64,000 bases of DNA from Chthoniobacter sp. (GCA_021414005.1 JAIOPH010000027.1:62001-126000), one strand, 5' to 3'. Numbered from the stretch's first letter, positions 1 through 11,400 are shown. Made by a program: numbers and translations. The notes: a model not told the origin generated them from the letters alone.

Positions 1-1
1 G

Positions 2-361
2 GTACTTCGGGTGCAAGCGCTGCTCCGCCGCCTGGCACCCGCCACCACTGCCTCAGTCGGGTCGATTCTGCACGTGGGCGGCATCATCATCGACGGCCTC
101 GCCCACCGCGTCACCGTACACAATCAAGTAGTGGAACTCACGCGCACCGAGTTCAAGCTGCTCCGCACTCTCATGGAAAACACCGGGCGCGTTCTGAAAC
201 GCGCAGATCTGCTCCAAATTGTGTGGCCCACCGATGCGAACATCGAAATTCGTACCGTGGACACCCATCTCCGCCGCCTCCGGGAAAAACTCGGCACCTC
301 CGGCCAACTGATTCAGACCATCCGCGGCTTCGGTTATCGCATCGACAACGAGTTAATTTAA
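2..361 (+). CDS. OmpR/PhoB-family response regulator, C-terminal part (cut by left edge)
   Basis: This is the DNA-binding end of a two-component response regulator. The reading frame is open to the left edge, and its first visible residues (VLRVQALLRR) are the usual end of a receiver domain and linker, so the true start lies outside the window. About 119 residues remain. They form a winged helix typical of the OmpR/PhoB family: the ELTRTEFKLL segment, the GRVLKRADLL helix, the recognition helix RTVDTHLRRLREKLG and the wing IQTIRGFGYRI. The receiver domain with the phosphorylated Asp is not visible, so the signal and partner kinase cannot be deduced. It converges with the next gene. A link to phosphate control of genes further right is only a guess. 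Confidence 0.9.
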   Translation, partial: VLRVQALLRRLAPATTASVGSILHVGGIIIDGLAHRVTVHNQVVELTRTEFKLLRTLMENTGRVLKRADLLQIVWPTDANIEIRTVDTHLRRLREKLGTSGQLIQTIRGFGYRIDNELI

Positions 362-423
362 CAGGTCGGGCTGGTTGGATCCTTAAGTCGAAGCACAGCG
401 ATGCCGGTAAGAAAGTAACGGAC

Positions 424-1098
424 TTAGAACTGATCGCCGGTCTGCGTTGGGACATCAGCACGGCTCCCGGTCTTCTTCTCGCGCACCCACTTTACCCACA
501 CGATCAGCCCCACCCCAGCGATGGAAATCACGGCCATCGCCACGTTTACCCATAAATCCCGTCGCTTACTCTTCTCCGACTCATCTTGCAGGTGGCTGAT
601 CACCGCGACGACCGTGAGCGCAGTCTTTTCGATCTTATCGCGACGCAGGGGTTCCTTTTGCAAAAGGCGGAGCGGCTCCTCCATGAGCATGTTGCGTTGA
701 AGAGGCGGGTACTGGCGATTGGCGGCCTCGCTCGCGGCGATCATCGCGGCACCGCTCTCGTCGTCCACCAGCAGCACCACACCCACGCGATCTCCCAGCC
801 AGCCGTGCCGGTAGAGATCCCCCATGTTCACCAGTCGCTCGCGTTGTTTCGATGGCGGGACTCCGAGCGAAGGCAGCGTTACCACATAGACCCAGATGCC
901 GCGCTGCACCGCTGCCGTCTGGAGCCGCTCACTCAGTGCCCTGGCCGCCTCGGGGAGCAGGACATTGCCAGCGTCCTGGATCAGTCCCGGCGGAGGCGGC
1001 GGCAGGGGCGGGGCCGCGTTCACCTCGCCTGTGCTTACCCAAAACAGCACCACGCCCAGCAGGAACGAAGCACAGCGCAGTGGTGGACGGGGACACAT
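424..1098 (-). CDS. TPM-domain (YgcG-like) secreted, membrane-anchored protein
   Basis: A 224-residue protein with a cleavable-type signal sequence (hydrophobic core FLLGVVLFWV, then GEVNAAPP), a proline-rich stretch and a TPM domain. The domain shows the usual opening IQDAGNVLLPEAARALSERL, a central GIWVYVVTLPS strand and GDRVGVVLLVDDESG. One C-terminal transmembrane helix (about residues 180-200) is followed by a basic cytoplasmic tail. TPM domains occur in exported proteins of mostly unknown function and in a thylakoid photosystem II repair factor. The start at 1098 was preferred because it puts the hydrophobic segment in signal-peptide position; an upstream ATG in frame at 1167 would add 23 residues. 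No clear operon partner. Confidence 0.75.
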   Translation of the reverse strand: MCPRPPLRCASFLLGVVLFWVSTGEVNAAPPLPPPPPGLIQDAGNVLLPEAARALSERLQTAAVQRGIWVYVVTLPSLGVPPSKQRERLVNMGDLYRHGWLGDRVGVVLLVDDESGAAMIAASEAANRQYPPLQRNMLMEEPLRLLQKEPLRRDKIEKTALTVVAVISHLQDESEKSKRRDLWVNVAMAVISIAGVGLIVWVKWVREKKTGSRADVPTQTGDQF

Positions 1099-1384
1099 GG
1101 GGCGGGTTTGGCGTGTGCAAAGGCGTACCAGCACGCCGCACGGCGCGCAATCAGCAAACAAAGGCATCGGTCGAGGATAAAATAGTCACATTGCCGCCGC
1201 ATTCCCGGCACCCGAATCGGGCAAATCCGGTAATTGTGGCGGAAACGTCATATTAGCCTTCTGATCTTTACAACCAAGTCCTTTCGCACCCAGCACAGCA
1301 CACCTAAATAGGACGCGCCGAAAGTAAGACCTCACGGTCCCAAAAACCGGCACAACATCACAAACCACCTAAGCAAAAATAAAA

Positions 1385-2284
1385 ATGCAAATGAATAAAT
1401 CCTTTAACCTCCTCTCGCTCGCGGCCCTGGCCCTGAGCGGCTTCGGAGTTACTTCGGCCATGGCGCAGAATCCTAACTACGCTCCTGGCGACGTCGTACT
1501 GTTCTTCCAACAGTTCGGCGGCAGCAACACGATTATGGCCAATATCGGTTCCGGAACGACGTTCCGCGACGCCACGTCGAACATGGTCAACATCACCAAC
1601 ATCGGTGGCCTGCTGTCAAACGCCAGCACGGGCTTCGGTGCCAATTGGTTTGAAACCTCCGGCCTCTACTGGGGTGCAGCGGGCGTTCGCTCCACCTCGA
1701 CGAGCACCACTGCAGCAGCAGTGAATGGCGATCCTAACCGCACGCTCTACGTGTCTGCAGGCCGCCTGGCCCTCGGAATCGAAGGGACTGCAGGATCCGG
1801 CGCTTGGTCGCTCGGTGCCAATGCCGATATGACCACCGGCGCGAGTAACATCTTCACGATGAATAACCGCCTGGAGACCGTGTCTGCGATCTCCAGTTTG
1901 GTAGAAGGGACCGCTTCCTCGACCATCGACGAACAGAACCCGTTCCTCGGCAGCAACCCCGGCACCGCCTTCGGCGTGTTCCCCGGTGGCGTTGAAGGTG
2001 GCTTCGGCGCGGGTTCGCTCGGCAGCTTCGGCGGCGTGAGCGGCGTGGAAGGCGCGCTCGACCTCTACCGCATCCTCGCCACGACCACAGCCTCCGGCAC
2101 GATTGCCATCGGCGATAACTCCGATCTCCGCAACGGTACTTACGAAGGCAGCTTCGTCATCGATAACACCGGCAGCGTTTCCTACATCGTGGCGGCCGCC
2201 GCTCCCGAGCCGACCTCCGCCATGCTCCTCGGCATGACCGCCCTCATCGGGGGCTGTGTCCGCCGCCGCAAGGCCACTGTTTAA
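1385..2284 (+). CDS. PEP-CTERM sorting domain protein
   Basis: A 299-residue exported protein. It has an N-terminal signal peptide (FNLLSLAALALSGFGVTSAMA, cleavage before QNPN), a Gly/Ser/Thr/Asn-rich body with no recognisable enzyme domain, and a C-terminal PEP-CTERM tag: APEPTSAM, a short hydrophobic helix and the basic end RRRK. Such tags are handled by exosortase and place proteins on the cell surface or in the extracellular polymer. The motif itself is seen; the exosortase is not in the window. A second ATG two codons in (1391) could be the start; neither has a clear Shine-Dalgarno sequence, the leader being A-rich. A PstS-like protein follows 52 bases downstream, probably co-transcribed. 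Confidence 0.88.
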   Translation: MQMNKSFNLLSLAALALSGFGVTSAMAQNPNYAPGDVVLFFQQFGGSNTIMANIGSGTTFRDATSNMVNITNIGGLLSNASTGFGANWFETSGLYWGAAGVRSTSTSTTAAAVNGDPNRTLYVSAGRLALGIEGTAGSGAWSLGANADMTTGASNIFTMNNRLETVSAISSLVEGTASSTIDEQNPFLGSNPGTAFGVFPGGVEGGFGAGSLGSFGGVSGVEGALDLYRILATTTASGTIAIGDNSDLRNGTYEGSFVIDNTGSVSYIVAAAAPEPTSAMLLGMTALIGGCVRRRKATV

Positions 2285-2336
2285 CCTAGGACCAAGAAAA
2301 CCAAACCAACACCAATACCAAACCTCATCACCTATC

Positions 2337-3641
2337 ATGAAACTTAAATCCATCCTCACGGGCGCCATGGCGCTCGCTTGTGTCGCCTCGGCTCACGCCG
2401 ATGTGACGGTCTATGTCACGGGAGCCACCGCTTTCCGCGCGGGAGCCATTGATGCCATCCGGTCGAAATTCAATACCGGTGCCAGCTACAAGTTCAGCCA
2501 CGATCAAACCGCTGGCGGCACGAACTACCTGGGAGCCACGCGCATCATCTTCCAGGGCACCTTCCCTGGCGTGGCCGGCACCACCACCGTCGCCTGCACT
2601 TTCACCGGTTCGGTGGAAGGTGTGAAGGCCCTGGCGGCCCCGGGGGTTGCGAACAACGCGACCTATCTCACCACGGCGGCCCTCCCGGCCGGCGCGCCGA
2701 CTGCGGGTGGCACGGAACAGGGTGCGACCACTTCTCCGGTCGCGGCCCAACCGGCCACGCTCGCGTTCTCGGACGTGCGTCAATCCTCCACGCCCGTCGC
2801 CTCTCCGGTGCTTCAGCCGGCGAATGCGAAAGTCGGCGTGGTGGTCTTCACCCCCATCGTCAACGAGAGCTTGATCACAGGCAACCTGAGCAATGTGACC
2901 AGCCAGCAGTTCAAGGCGCTCTTCAAGAATGGCGCGATGCCGCTTTCGCTGTTCACCGGCGACGCTGCAGACACCGCCAGCGTCTATGCCTTCGGCCGCA
3001 ATGACGGTTCCGGCACCCGCACCACCTACATGGCGGAATCCGGTCTCGGCATCACCACGACGGTCAGCCAGTTCGTGACGACCGCCTCGACGGGCACCAC
3101 CATTACCAAGATCCAAAAGGTCACAGCCGGCGGATTGACCACTCCGCCGACGACCGCCAATGCCTCGACTCTCTGGGGCAATGACATCGACGGCAACGGT
3201 GGCTACAACAGCGGCAGCTTACTGCGCACCGATCTGGGCAAAACCACCACCTCCGTCGAAGTAATCGACGCCGATGGCTCCACCCTCGACGGCCCGGGTG
3301 TGGAAATCCTTGCCATCAGCTTCCTGTCCACGCCGGATGCCAATACTGCTCGCACCAACGGAGCGAAGGTCCTCGGCTGGAACGGTGTCGCGCTGACCTC
3401 CCTGCAGAGCGGAGCGACGATGGACGCCACCACCAAGGCCAAGGTCACCAATGGTGCCTATAGCGCCTGGAGCTTCGAGCAGCTCTACCACAATGGCCTG
3501 ACGGCTGATCAGACGACCGTTTACAACGGCATCAAAACGGGCATTCCGACCCGTCTAGTCGCGTCGGGTTATCTCGAAGGCATCCCGCTTACCGAGATGC
3601 TGGTGAGCCGCCCGGACGACGGCGCGCCGATCGCTCCGTAA
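2337..3641 (+). CDS. PstS-like periplasmic phosphate/anion-binding protein
   Basis: A 434-residue exported protein with signal peptide MKLKSILTGAMALACVASAHA. The mature part starts DVTVYVTGATAFRAGAIDAI. Around residues 222-230 it has a DGSGTRTTY segment like the anion-binding SGTR loop of PstS-type phosphate-binding proteins, preceded by a strand-loop region (VVVFTPIVNESLI, SQQFKALF) laid out as in that fold. Many verrucomicrobial proteins of this kind have no known ligand, and no PstCAB transporter is encoded here, so phosphate binding is inferred. The start at 2337 gives the signal peptide; an upstream in-frame start at 2256 would overlap the preceding gene. A strong terminator follows (3696-3731). 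Confidence 0.65.
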   Translation: MKLKSILTGAMALACVASAHADVTVYVTGATAFRAGAIDAIRSKFNTGASYKFSHDQTAGGTNYLGATRIIFQGTFPGVAGTTTVACTFTGSVEGVKALAAPGVANNATYLTTAALPAGAPTAGGTEQGATTSPVAAQPATLAFSDVRQSSTPVASPVLQPANAKVGVVVFTPIVNESLITGNLSNVTSQQFKALFKNGAMPLSLFTGDAADTASVYAFGRNDGSGTRTTYMAESGLGITTTVSQFVTTASTGTTITKIQKVTAGGLTTPPTTANASTLWGNDIDGNGGYNSGSLLRTDLGKTTTSVEVIDADGSTLDGPGVEILAISFLSTPDANTARTNGAKVLGWNGVALTSLQSGATMDATTKAKVTNGAYSAWSFEQLYHNGLTADQTTVYNGIKTGIPTRLVASGYLEGIPLTEMLVSRPDDGAPIAP

Positions 3642-3659
3642 TCCGAGCCCACGCCTGAT

Positions 3660-3677
3660 CGTGATTTCGTAATCACG
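3660..3677 (+). other. Small perfect hairpin after PstS-like gene
   Basis: CGTGATT, loop TCGT, AATCACG: a 7-bp stem 18 bases after the stop codon. It lacks a T-run and may stabilise the mRNA end ahead of the true terminator. Confidence 0.4.
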
Positions 3678-3695
3678 GTTCGGCCCGAAAACTCA

Positions 3696-3731
3696 GACTG
3701 GTGTCGGGCTCGCCCGGCACCAGTCTTTTTT
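3696..3731 (+). terminator. Rho-independent terminator
   Basis: A 13-bp stem (GACTGGTGTCGGG paired with CCCGGCACCAGTC, one G-T wobble) with loop CTCG is followed at once by six T. It ends transcription of the PEP-CTERM and PstS-like genes, 54 bases before the next start. Confidence 0.9.
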
Positions 3732-3784
3732 CGGGGCGGCAAGCTGTCCTTCCCCCCATTTTTTTGTTTCCACCGATCCGCTTC

Positions 3785-4507
3785 ATGCAAAAACAACTTC
3801 GTCTTCTGGCCGCAGTCGCGGTTCTGCCCGGCGCGGCCGTCGGCTATTGGTTCCTGTCTTCCGAGGAACCGCTCAAGCCCACTGAGCCGGAGGCCACAAC
3901 CCGCCCCGCGGTCGCCGCGTGGCCGACGGAGTCGGAGCGCGCGTTCGCGGCGGGAGAGGCGCTTCGCGGGGAGTCGGCGGCCGAAATCCGTGGGGCGGAC
4001 GGGGCCGCGCCGGCGGCCAATTCCTTCCTCGTCGGTACCGGGCCATCGGTTGCCCCGGCGGCGGACGCACCGGGTGCCGCCCACCGGGTTTCCCACGCGC
4101 CGACGGCCCCTCATTCTGGCAGCCAGATTCGCATCCTGGCGGGAGATTCACGAGCGGTGGGCCGACCTGCGGGCGCACCGGCGGTGACCGGCGTTTCCGC
4201 CTCCGATCTGGTGCTGGAGGTTGGCGCGTCGCTCCACGATCCGGCGGTCTGGATGGAGGATGCCCAGCCGCTCGCGCCCAGCCTGGAGGCTGTTAAAGCG
4301 GACATCGCCGACCAGTTTGCCGCGAGCGTGGCCGCAGCCGTAACCAGCCCGGAGGCCGCCAAAAACGGCGGGGCCGACCGGGCTTGGCGCGAGGCGCTGC
4401 TCCAAGCCAACTGGGAATATCAGAAGTTCTTTGGCAGCGAGGCGGCCAACCGCGCTGGAATCAACGCCGGGCACGAGGCGAATCATCCCGCGCCGGCTCC
4501 CCGGTAA
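3785..4507 (+). CDS. Hypothetical single-pass envelope protein, Ala/Pro-rich
   Basis: A 240-residue protein I do not recognise. It opens with a short hydrophobic segment (LLAAVAVLPGAAVGYWFL) that is a signal anchor or signal peptide. A low-complexity Ala/Pro/Glu-rich region follows to about residue 150, then a more ordered, probably helical C-terminus (LEAVKADIADQFAASVAAAV, ADRAWREALLQANWEYQKFFG). The start at 3785 was chosen because it places the hydrophobic segment at the N-terminus; an earlier in-frame start would lie inside the terminator stem. It lies directly after the PstS-like gene but behind that terminator, so it probably has its own promoter. The stop is 8 bases from the convergent Sel1 gene. 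Confidence 0.6.
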   Translation: MQKQLRLLAAVAVLPGAAVGYWFLSSEEPLKPTEPEATTRPAVAAWPTESERAFAAGEALRGESAAEIRGADGAAPAANSFLVGTGPSVAPAADAPGAAHRVSHAPTAPHSGSQIRILAGDSRAVGRPAGAPAVTGVSASDLVLEVGASLHDPAVWMEDAQPLAPSLEAVKADIADQFAASVAAAVTSPEAAKNGGADRAWREALLQANWEYQKFFGSEAANRAGINAGHEANHPAPAPR

Positions 4508-4515
4508 ACCGACCG

Positions 4516-5406
4516 CTAGCGCTCGGTTTCGAGCACGGGCCTCGGCTTGAATTCCTTCGCGCGTTCTTCCGCTTTCCGCACCACTTCCGGCGGCCGTGTG
4601 GGGAGGATCGCGTGGAGGATGTTGCGCGCCTCGGGATCGTTGGCTCGCTGGGCGAGGAGCAGCCACTGGAGCGCCTCGACATGTTTTGAGGCGTCGGGCC
4701 CATCGGGACCGAGAAGCTGGCCGAGGTAGCTCATGCCTTTGGCATCGCCCTGTTCGGCCGCCTTGCGGAAACAAGCCTCGGCCTTGGCCAAATCGGCAGG
4801 CACGCCCAGGCCTTCCTGGTGGATGAGGCCCAGCATATTGTGAGCGGATGCGAGGTCGTCGGCGGCGGCTTTTTCCAGGATCTCGCGCGCCTTGGCGTAA
4901 TCTTTCGGGAGTCCGTGGCTGCCCAGGAAAAAGAATTCGCCTTTGGCGGCACAGGCCTGGGGCAGTCCCTGAGCCACGGCTTTGTCGATCCACTTCATAC
5001 CCTCGGCTTCATCGGGGTTCACACCGCGGGCGTTGAGGAGCGCCTGGCCATAATTGAGCTGCGCCTTGGCTCCGCCTTTTTCCGCTCCCTGGCGAAACCA
5101 CTCAGCGGCACCGGCGAGGTCTTTGGGCACGGTCAGGCCATTGGCGTAAAAATAGCCGATGGCTCCGGTGGCTTCGGCATGGCCCTGGTCGGCCGCCTTT
5201 TTGAAAAAGGCCAGGGCTTTGGCCGGTGCTTTGGGCACGCCGCGTCCGCGCAGGCAGGCTTGCCCGAGTTGATACTGGGCCTGCGCGTCGCCCTTTTCGG
5301 CGGAAGCGGTGAGTTCATCGAGGGGTTTGCCGGGTTCAGCGGCCCGGACCGCCACGGGAGCCAAAAGAAAGAGCCATGACGCGATGACGAGTTGTGGGAT
5401 TTTCAT
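4516..5406 (-). CDS. Secreted Sel1-like repeat (SLR) protein
   Basis: A 296-residue exported protein: signal peptide MKIPQLVIASWLFLLAPVAVRA, then about six tandem Sel1-like repeats of roughly 36 residues to about residue 250. Each shows the A.YxLGxxYxxGxGVPKDxAKAxxWFxKAAExGxAxA pattern, for example AEWFRQGAEKGGAKAQLNYG and AEACFRKAAEQGDAKGMSYLG. SLR arrays form alpha-solenoids for protein-protein contacts and are common in periplasmic scaffold proteins. It starts 41 bases after the stop of the giant TpsA gene and is the last gene of the secretion operon, so a helper or scaffold role in exoprotein handling is plausible but unproven. Confidence 0.85.
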   Translation of the reverse strand: MKIPQLVIASWLFLLAPVAVRAAEPGKPLDELTASAEKGDAQAQYQLGQACLRGRGVPKAPAKALAFFKKAADQGHAEATGAIGYFYANGLTVPKDLAGAAEWFRQGAEKGGAKAQLNYGQALLNARGVNPDEAEGMKWIDKAVAQGLPQACAAKGEFFFLGSHGLPKDYAKAREILEKAAADDLASAHNMLGLIHQEGLGVPADLAKAEACFRKAAEQGDAKGMSYLGQLLGPDGPDASKHVEALQWLLLAQRANDPEARNILHAILPTRPPEVVRKAEERAKEFKPRPVLETER

Positions 5407-5447
5407 GGGATGAGGGTGATGGATGATTTTTGCGGACGCGTGGGCCG

Positions 5448-8400
5448 TTATTCGCCGCCGTAGCCGAGCACCTCGACGGTGATGAGCGAGGGTTTTTCGT
5501 CCTGCTGCTGGCGCTGCTCCTCCTGTTGTTTTTTCGCGATTTCGGCGGCGGGGTTGCTCGTGGTCGTCGTGGGATTGGATTGGGTGACTGCGCCGATGTT
5601 CGGTGCAGCCACCGGGGCTGCCGTGGGGACGCCCGCAGAGGTGCCGGCCACCTGGATGTTCGAGGCGTTTAGCACGGCGGAGGCGGCAATGTTCAAGTTG
5701 CCGGTGGAACGGATGCCGGCATCACCCGCGTCCACGACTCCCTTTTGCGCGACCAGATCCACATCGCCCGCCGCCACGCCCTCGACCGAGGCGAGCACGC
5801 CGATGCCGCCGCCGGTCGCCAGGCCGCCGAGATCGGTTTTCACGTCCGCGCTGGTGGTGTCGATCAGCACGCGGGTGGGTGGCGCGGTGACAACGGTTTT
5901 GGGCGAAGTCCCGGCCGCGATGTCGCCCTCGGTGGACCAGATCACGATGTCGCCACCACGCAGCGTGAAGATGCGGGCCTGACCGATGTCCACATTCTGG
6001 TCGGTGAAAATCGAGATGGCTCCGCCAAATTCCGTGACGATGCCGGGCGGGGTCAGCGGGTTGCCAAAAATATCCGACGCCATGGTGACGCCGCCGCCCG
6101 CTGCCGCCAGCGCGATGGTTCCCCCAGCGGTCGTGCGGATGTCGCGGGCGCGGGTGGAAATTTCGCCCGTACCGGCGGCAGCGCCAAAGAGCGCGGTCAC
6201 CGCGGCATCGCCCGCCGCGTAGTTGCCGGCGGTGGCAAAGCCGCGGCCCGCGTCGCGCAGGGTCCGGTAAAATCTTTCGAGACCTACGATGGTTTGCTGC
6301 TCGTCGGTCAGGGCCGCGCCGGTCGTGGTCAGGCCGAGCTTGAGTAAGTACGCGGACTCGAATCCGCCCGCGTCCGCAGCCGGTGTGACGAACGTGGTGA
6401 AGTCGAGCGCGCTGCGGCTCAGGCCGAGCGCCGGACCACGGCCGCCCATGCCGCCGACCCCGGCCATGACAATGAGGTCCGCGCCGCCAAAGGGCAGCGA
6501 CGGATTGCGCGCCCCGCCAATGCTGGTGATGCCGACGCCGGTGCCGTCGGTGAGGTTGGCTTCGGTGCCGAGGTCCACATGGCGTCCTGCGAACACCTCG
6601 AGCACGCCGGGACCGTTGATCTGCAAGTCGCCGGGCAGCGCATTGGTCGTGGAACCGCTCGACGTGCTGCGCGCCGAGTCGCCGACCAGATTGCCAAGCC
6701 TCAGCTCATTGGCGGTCGCACGGAGGGTGGCGTTGGGGTTGTTTGGGGACACATCGCGTCCCGCCGCGACGACGGAGATGTCCGCCGGCTGCACATTTTG
6801 GATGTAGAAAGCCACGTCGGTGATGTCGCGTTCGGCCAGGGCGATGGTGTGCTTGGAGGAGAAGATCGAGAGCCCCGTGATGTCGCCGCCAGTGGCGTAG
6901 ATTCGGGTGGGCTGCGGATCGGCCGCGTGCAGCGGCGTGCGCGCGTGCAGGGCGTCCTGCACGACGATGCTCGCCGCAACGCCGGAGTAGGAACCGGTCT
7001 CCTCGTAGATCGGATCCACGGAGCCAAAGGGATCGATATTGCTTTGGCGGGCCGTGATGACGCTTCGTCCCGCGAAAGTTTGGTAGGCGAGCGGGGTCGC
7101 AATGCCGGGCGCATTCGCCGGATCGGCATCGGAAAGATTCACCGTGGCGCTCGTCCAGACGGTCACATCCTGGCCGGAGAAGCGGGATCTTCCCGAAGGC
7201 TGCAGGCCCACGATTCCGCCGGTGGCGGCGAGTTCGACGGTGCCGGTGGCCGAGGGGAAAAGGGTCAGGTTGCCGACGATGTTCACGTCGCCCGCAAAGG
7301 CGGTGCTGAACAAGTTCGGCGCGGCCACCTGGAGTTGTGTGCTGAAGAACGAAACATCGGTCTCGGCCAGACGAATCCACGGCTGAAAATTCGACGAACT
7401 CGAGCCCGAGCCCGGACCATTAAAGAGATTTTGCTGCCCGAGCCACGCGGCCAGAATGGGCTCCGGATTCGTCCGGCCGGGCAGCGTGAGGGCCAGGCGG
7501 TGGGTCACATCACCGCCGAACGACGCGACCGTCGCGCCGGCGGTCGGGGCAAAGGTGTTGAAGTAAGTCTTATACCAAAACTTGTTGTTCAGCCCCTGCG
7601 GCAGCAGGAACGCATTGGTAACCGGCCCGAGCAGCACCTCGCCACGCGCGCTCACATCGAAGTGCGACTGGCCGACAAACAAGGTCGTGGGCAGCCAGGT
7701 CGCGGAATCAAAGACCTCCGGTGTGACGCTCGTAATGACGGACGACGGCTGCAGCGACGAGCCGAGCAGCCCGAGCGAGGGCGAGCGCGCGGCGTTCGTC
7801 GTGATCTGGCCGCCGGCAAAAAGTTCACCGCTTCCGCGTTCGACGTAATACACGCCGCCATCAATGTTTTCCCCCGCCCGGACCACGAGATCACCGCCGC
7901 CCAGTTCGAGCAGCTTGCTCGCATCCGGGGCGAGGTTCACGCCGCCGGCGCGTCCCGGCATGCGGGCATTGGTCGGGATGACGGCGTCGGCATTGATGAC
8001 GTCCGAACCGGCGGTCAGCGCGATGTCGCCGCCGCCGAGCGCGCCGAAGCCCTGGAAGAAATTGCTGAAATCAATCCACCACGTCGTCGAGGCGGACGCT
8101 TCGCTCGCACTGCCCGCCGAGTTCGAACCGGAGGTGCCCACGCCGCCTTCGCCGAACAAGCCGGTGGCCGGATCCACGTAGCCGCGCCGGTAGAGCCAGT
8201 TGGTCGGGAGTTGCCGTGAAGAGTCGGCCATAACCTCTCCGCCGGACAGCGTGAACCTTCCGATGTCGCCGCCAGCCGCGATGCGCACATCACCGCCGGC
8301 CATGGACCACTGGGTCGTGTAGTTCTGCTGCACCGCCCCGAGATCGGCCTGGCCCGGACTGTTCGACTGCGATTTCTCCACGATCGGGCGGACGAAATCT

Positions 8401-11400
8401 CCCGCCGCATAAATGGTGGTCGCATCCGGGATGCGCGCGCCCGCTGTGTAGATCGTGGCAAACAGATTGCGCAACTGTACATCGCGGCCCGCGGAGATTT
8501 CGATATCGCCGGTCCCGGTGCGGACGACTTCAAACCGCGTACGGTTCGCCGCGCCGGTGGCGATGCGGATCGAGTTTGCGGTGATGCCGCTGCTCCCGAC
8601 CGCCGCCGTGGCGCCGGAGGTCGAGGTCGTCGGGATCGCGGCGTAGAATTCGCCGACGAGAATCGAGCCCTTGCCTGCGGCGAGCATCTCGGATGGCAGC
8701 GCGGCGCGGAAATCAGCCGCCGAAAGATCCGCGCCGGCCGCAAGGCGATAGCTCCATGACTGGGTATTGATCGGCAGGCCATTCGCCGCAACGATCGGCG
8801 CCAGCTGGGCGAGCCACATCGTCGAGTTGCCGTTGGCGGCGCTGGCCGTGACTGGGGTGAAGCCGTCGCTCAGCGTGTTATTGAAAACGAGGTTGCCCGG
8901 CGTGCGCAGCGTGAGGACTCCGGGCGCAAGTTTCGGTCCATAGCGGAAGCCGGAGAGATCCCAGTCTTCGGTATTCAAACCGGAGACCGCGGTGCCGAGT
9001 GTGAGGTCGCCATTGGTCCGGTAAATTTCCACGCCGGGCGTGATCACCAGCACCGCAGCGAGGCTGGCGGCGTCGGGGCTTCCAGAAAGCAATTTCGTCT
9101 GCATCGCGGCATAGCCCGCGTTCATGTAATTCGTCGCGTCGGTATTGATCGTTCCGCGCAGAGGGTTGTTCAGGAGTCCGCTCGCCTGATCGTAAAGCCG
9201 GTAGCCCTCGACGACGACCGATGACGCGCCATGGATCGCGCCGTGGATGGCGTTTACCCGCACGTCATTGCCGCTGCGCGGGGCGCGCAGATGCAGTGTG
9301 CCGGTGAACTGGCCGAGGAACGCGCTGGAACCCGGCGTGGTGAAATCGCCGGCGACATATTCGTCCACGCCCAAGTCAATCGTCGCCCCCGTTTGGACAT
9401 CGAGCATCGCCGCGAGATTGGCCGCGCCATTGACGGCGGCCCCCGCTTCGAGCCGGATTTCGCCACCTTTCCCCGCGCTGCTGAACTCCACGCCGTGAGC
9501 CGTCAGTACGGCACCATTGGCCAGCGTGAGATTTCCGCCGGTGGCCAAGACGATCTTGCCGCCGGTCGTCCCCGAGGCATCAATGGTGCCCGTGACGAGG
9601 ATGTTGCCCGTGTCCGCCGACACCGTGAAGTCGCGCGCCACGCTGGCCTGGCCGCCGACATTGGCGATGGTGACGCTGCCGGTGCGGACGCGCACATTGC
9701 GCTGCTCGAAAAAGCCGCCGCCGTGGAGCGCCGCGCTGATGTCATCGAACGCCAGCACGCTCCCGGCATCCAGTCGGAAGCTGCCGTTGGTCTGCCCGGT
9801 CGCGGCCTGCCCGAGCAACTGCGCGCCGGTGAGATTGAAGGCGCCTTGCGCGGCGTTCACTGCGATGCTGCCAGCCGCACCGCCCGCAGCCGGAGCAGCG
9901 ACCGACAGGCTGCCGCCAGCCAGCAGGTTCACATTGCCGAGGTCCGAAGCGAGGGTGATCGCACCGCCGCTGGAATAGCGCGTCACGTCGTAGAAATTTT
10001 GCGCAACGCCGCCGGTGTCCAACTGCCCGGCCACATTCACGCTGCCGGTTTTCGCGCGCAGCGTGAGCTGGCCGCTGGGCAGCAGAATGGCCGAGTTGGC
10101 CGTGATGCTAGCGCCGGTAAAGTTCAGGCTCGCGCCGAGGTCACCCCGCACCGTAGCGGCTCCGCCGGTCGGTTCGAGCACGAGTGCGTCGGCGGCCGCC
10201 AGGCTGTGCTGCGAGCCGCGCGTGCCGGTGATGACCGGCGCATGGATCGTGAGCGCGCCCGGCGTGTCGAACGTGCCGGTGCCCTCGCCGATGACGCCGC
10301 CGCTGGCGTTGAGGACGGTGAGGGCGTGGCCCGTGCTGGCAAACGCGCCGGCGCCAAGCCGCACCGTCCGGGCATCGACTTGCAAAGTGCCCGCGGGCGC
10401 GGCGGGCGCGGACAGCCCGGCGACGTTCGTAGGGTTGCTGAAGGTGACGTTTTCAGCCTGGATAATCGCGGCGTCCGAGCCCTGCCCGAAGCCGCGCAGT
10501 CCGCCGCCGAGCAAGGTCAGATTCGCCAGGTTCGGTGTGCCAAACGTGCCTGCGCCATAGAGGTCGATCGTCCGGTAACTTTGCAACGTGAGCTGCGCGG
10601 CGTTTTGCGCATCCTGCAAAAGCTGTCCCGCGATGGTGAGATGCTGCGGCACAACCGAACCCGCCAGTACCACGGTGGGGCTGAGCACGAGGCTGATTTG
10701 GCCGCTGCCGAAAACGAAAGCCTGCGCCTCGAGCCGGGCCGTGGTGTCGAGCGCGGTGCCGTAGCTCGAATCAAGCGTCACGCTCGCGCCCGCGACCCGC
10801 GCGCCCGCGCCGACGGTGATCAGCGGCACGGCGGAACTGGTGGTCGCGCCGCGCGTGGTCACGGCACCGGGATCGCGACTCGCCCGCAGGAGCGCGCCGT
10901 CGCCGGTGAGAAGGTAGCTCGCCGCGCGCTCGGAGAGGCTGCCGGACGCCACCACGGCGGAGCCGCCGGTGACGGTGAGCCGGGTCTGGGCGGCGAGCGC
11001 GAGGTCCGGTGCGGTGAGCGTGGCGCCGGGGTTGTCGAGCACCACACTGTTCGAGCGCACCTCGATCGCCGTGCCGTCCGGCGTGGCGCGGCGCAGACCG
11101 CCAATGAGCAGGCTCTCCGCGCCCCAGGAATTGAGCACTGCGGTGTCGAGGACGACCGGCGCTCCCACGGGTGCGCTCCCGCCGCCGCCGCTGATGGCGA
11201 TGTCCGCAAAGCTGCTCACGTCCACGGCCGCGCCGCGACCGGTCGGCGGCCGGCTGGTCAGCACCTGTCCAGCGAGTTGCAGTGTGGCGTTTCCGTGCAG
11301 GGCCAGTGCTCCCGCATCAGCCGGCAGGCGCTGCCCGCTCGCGATGTCGAAGCGTTTCGCTGCGGCCTGGAAAAACTCGTTGCCCGAATAGTCCGCATAG

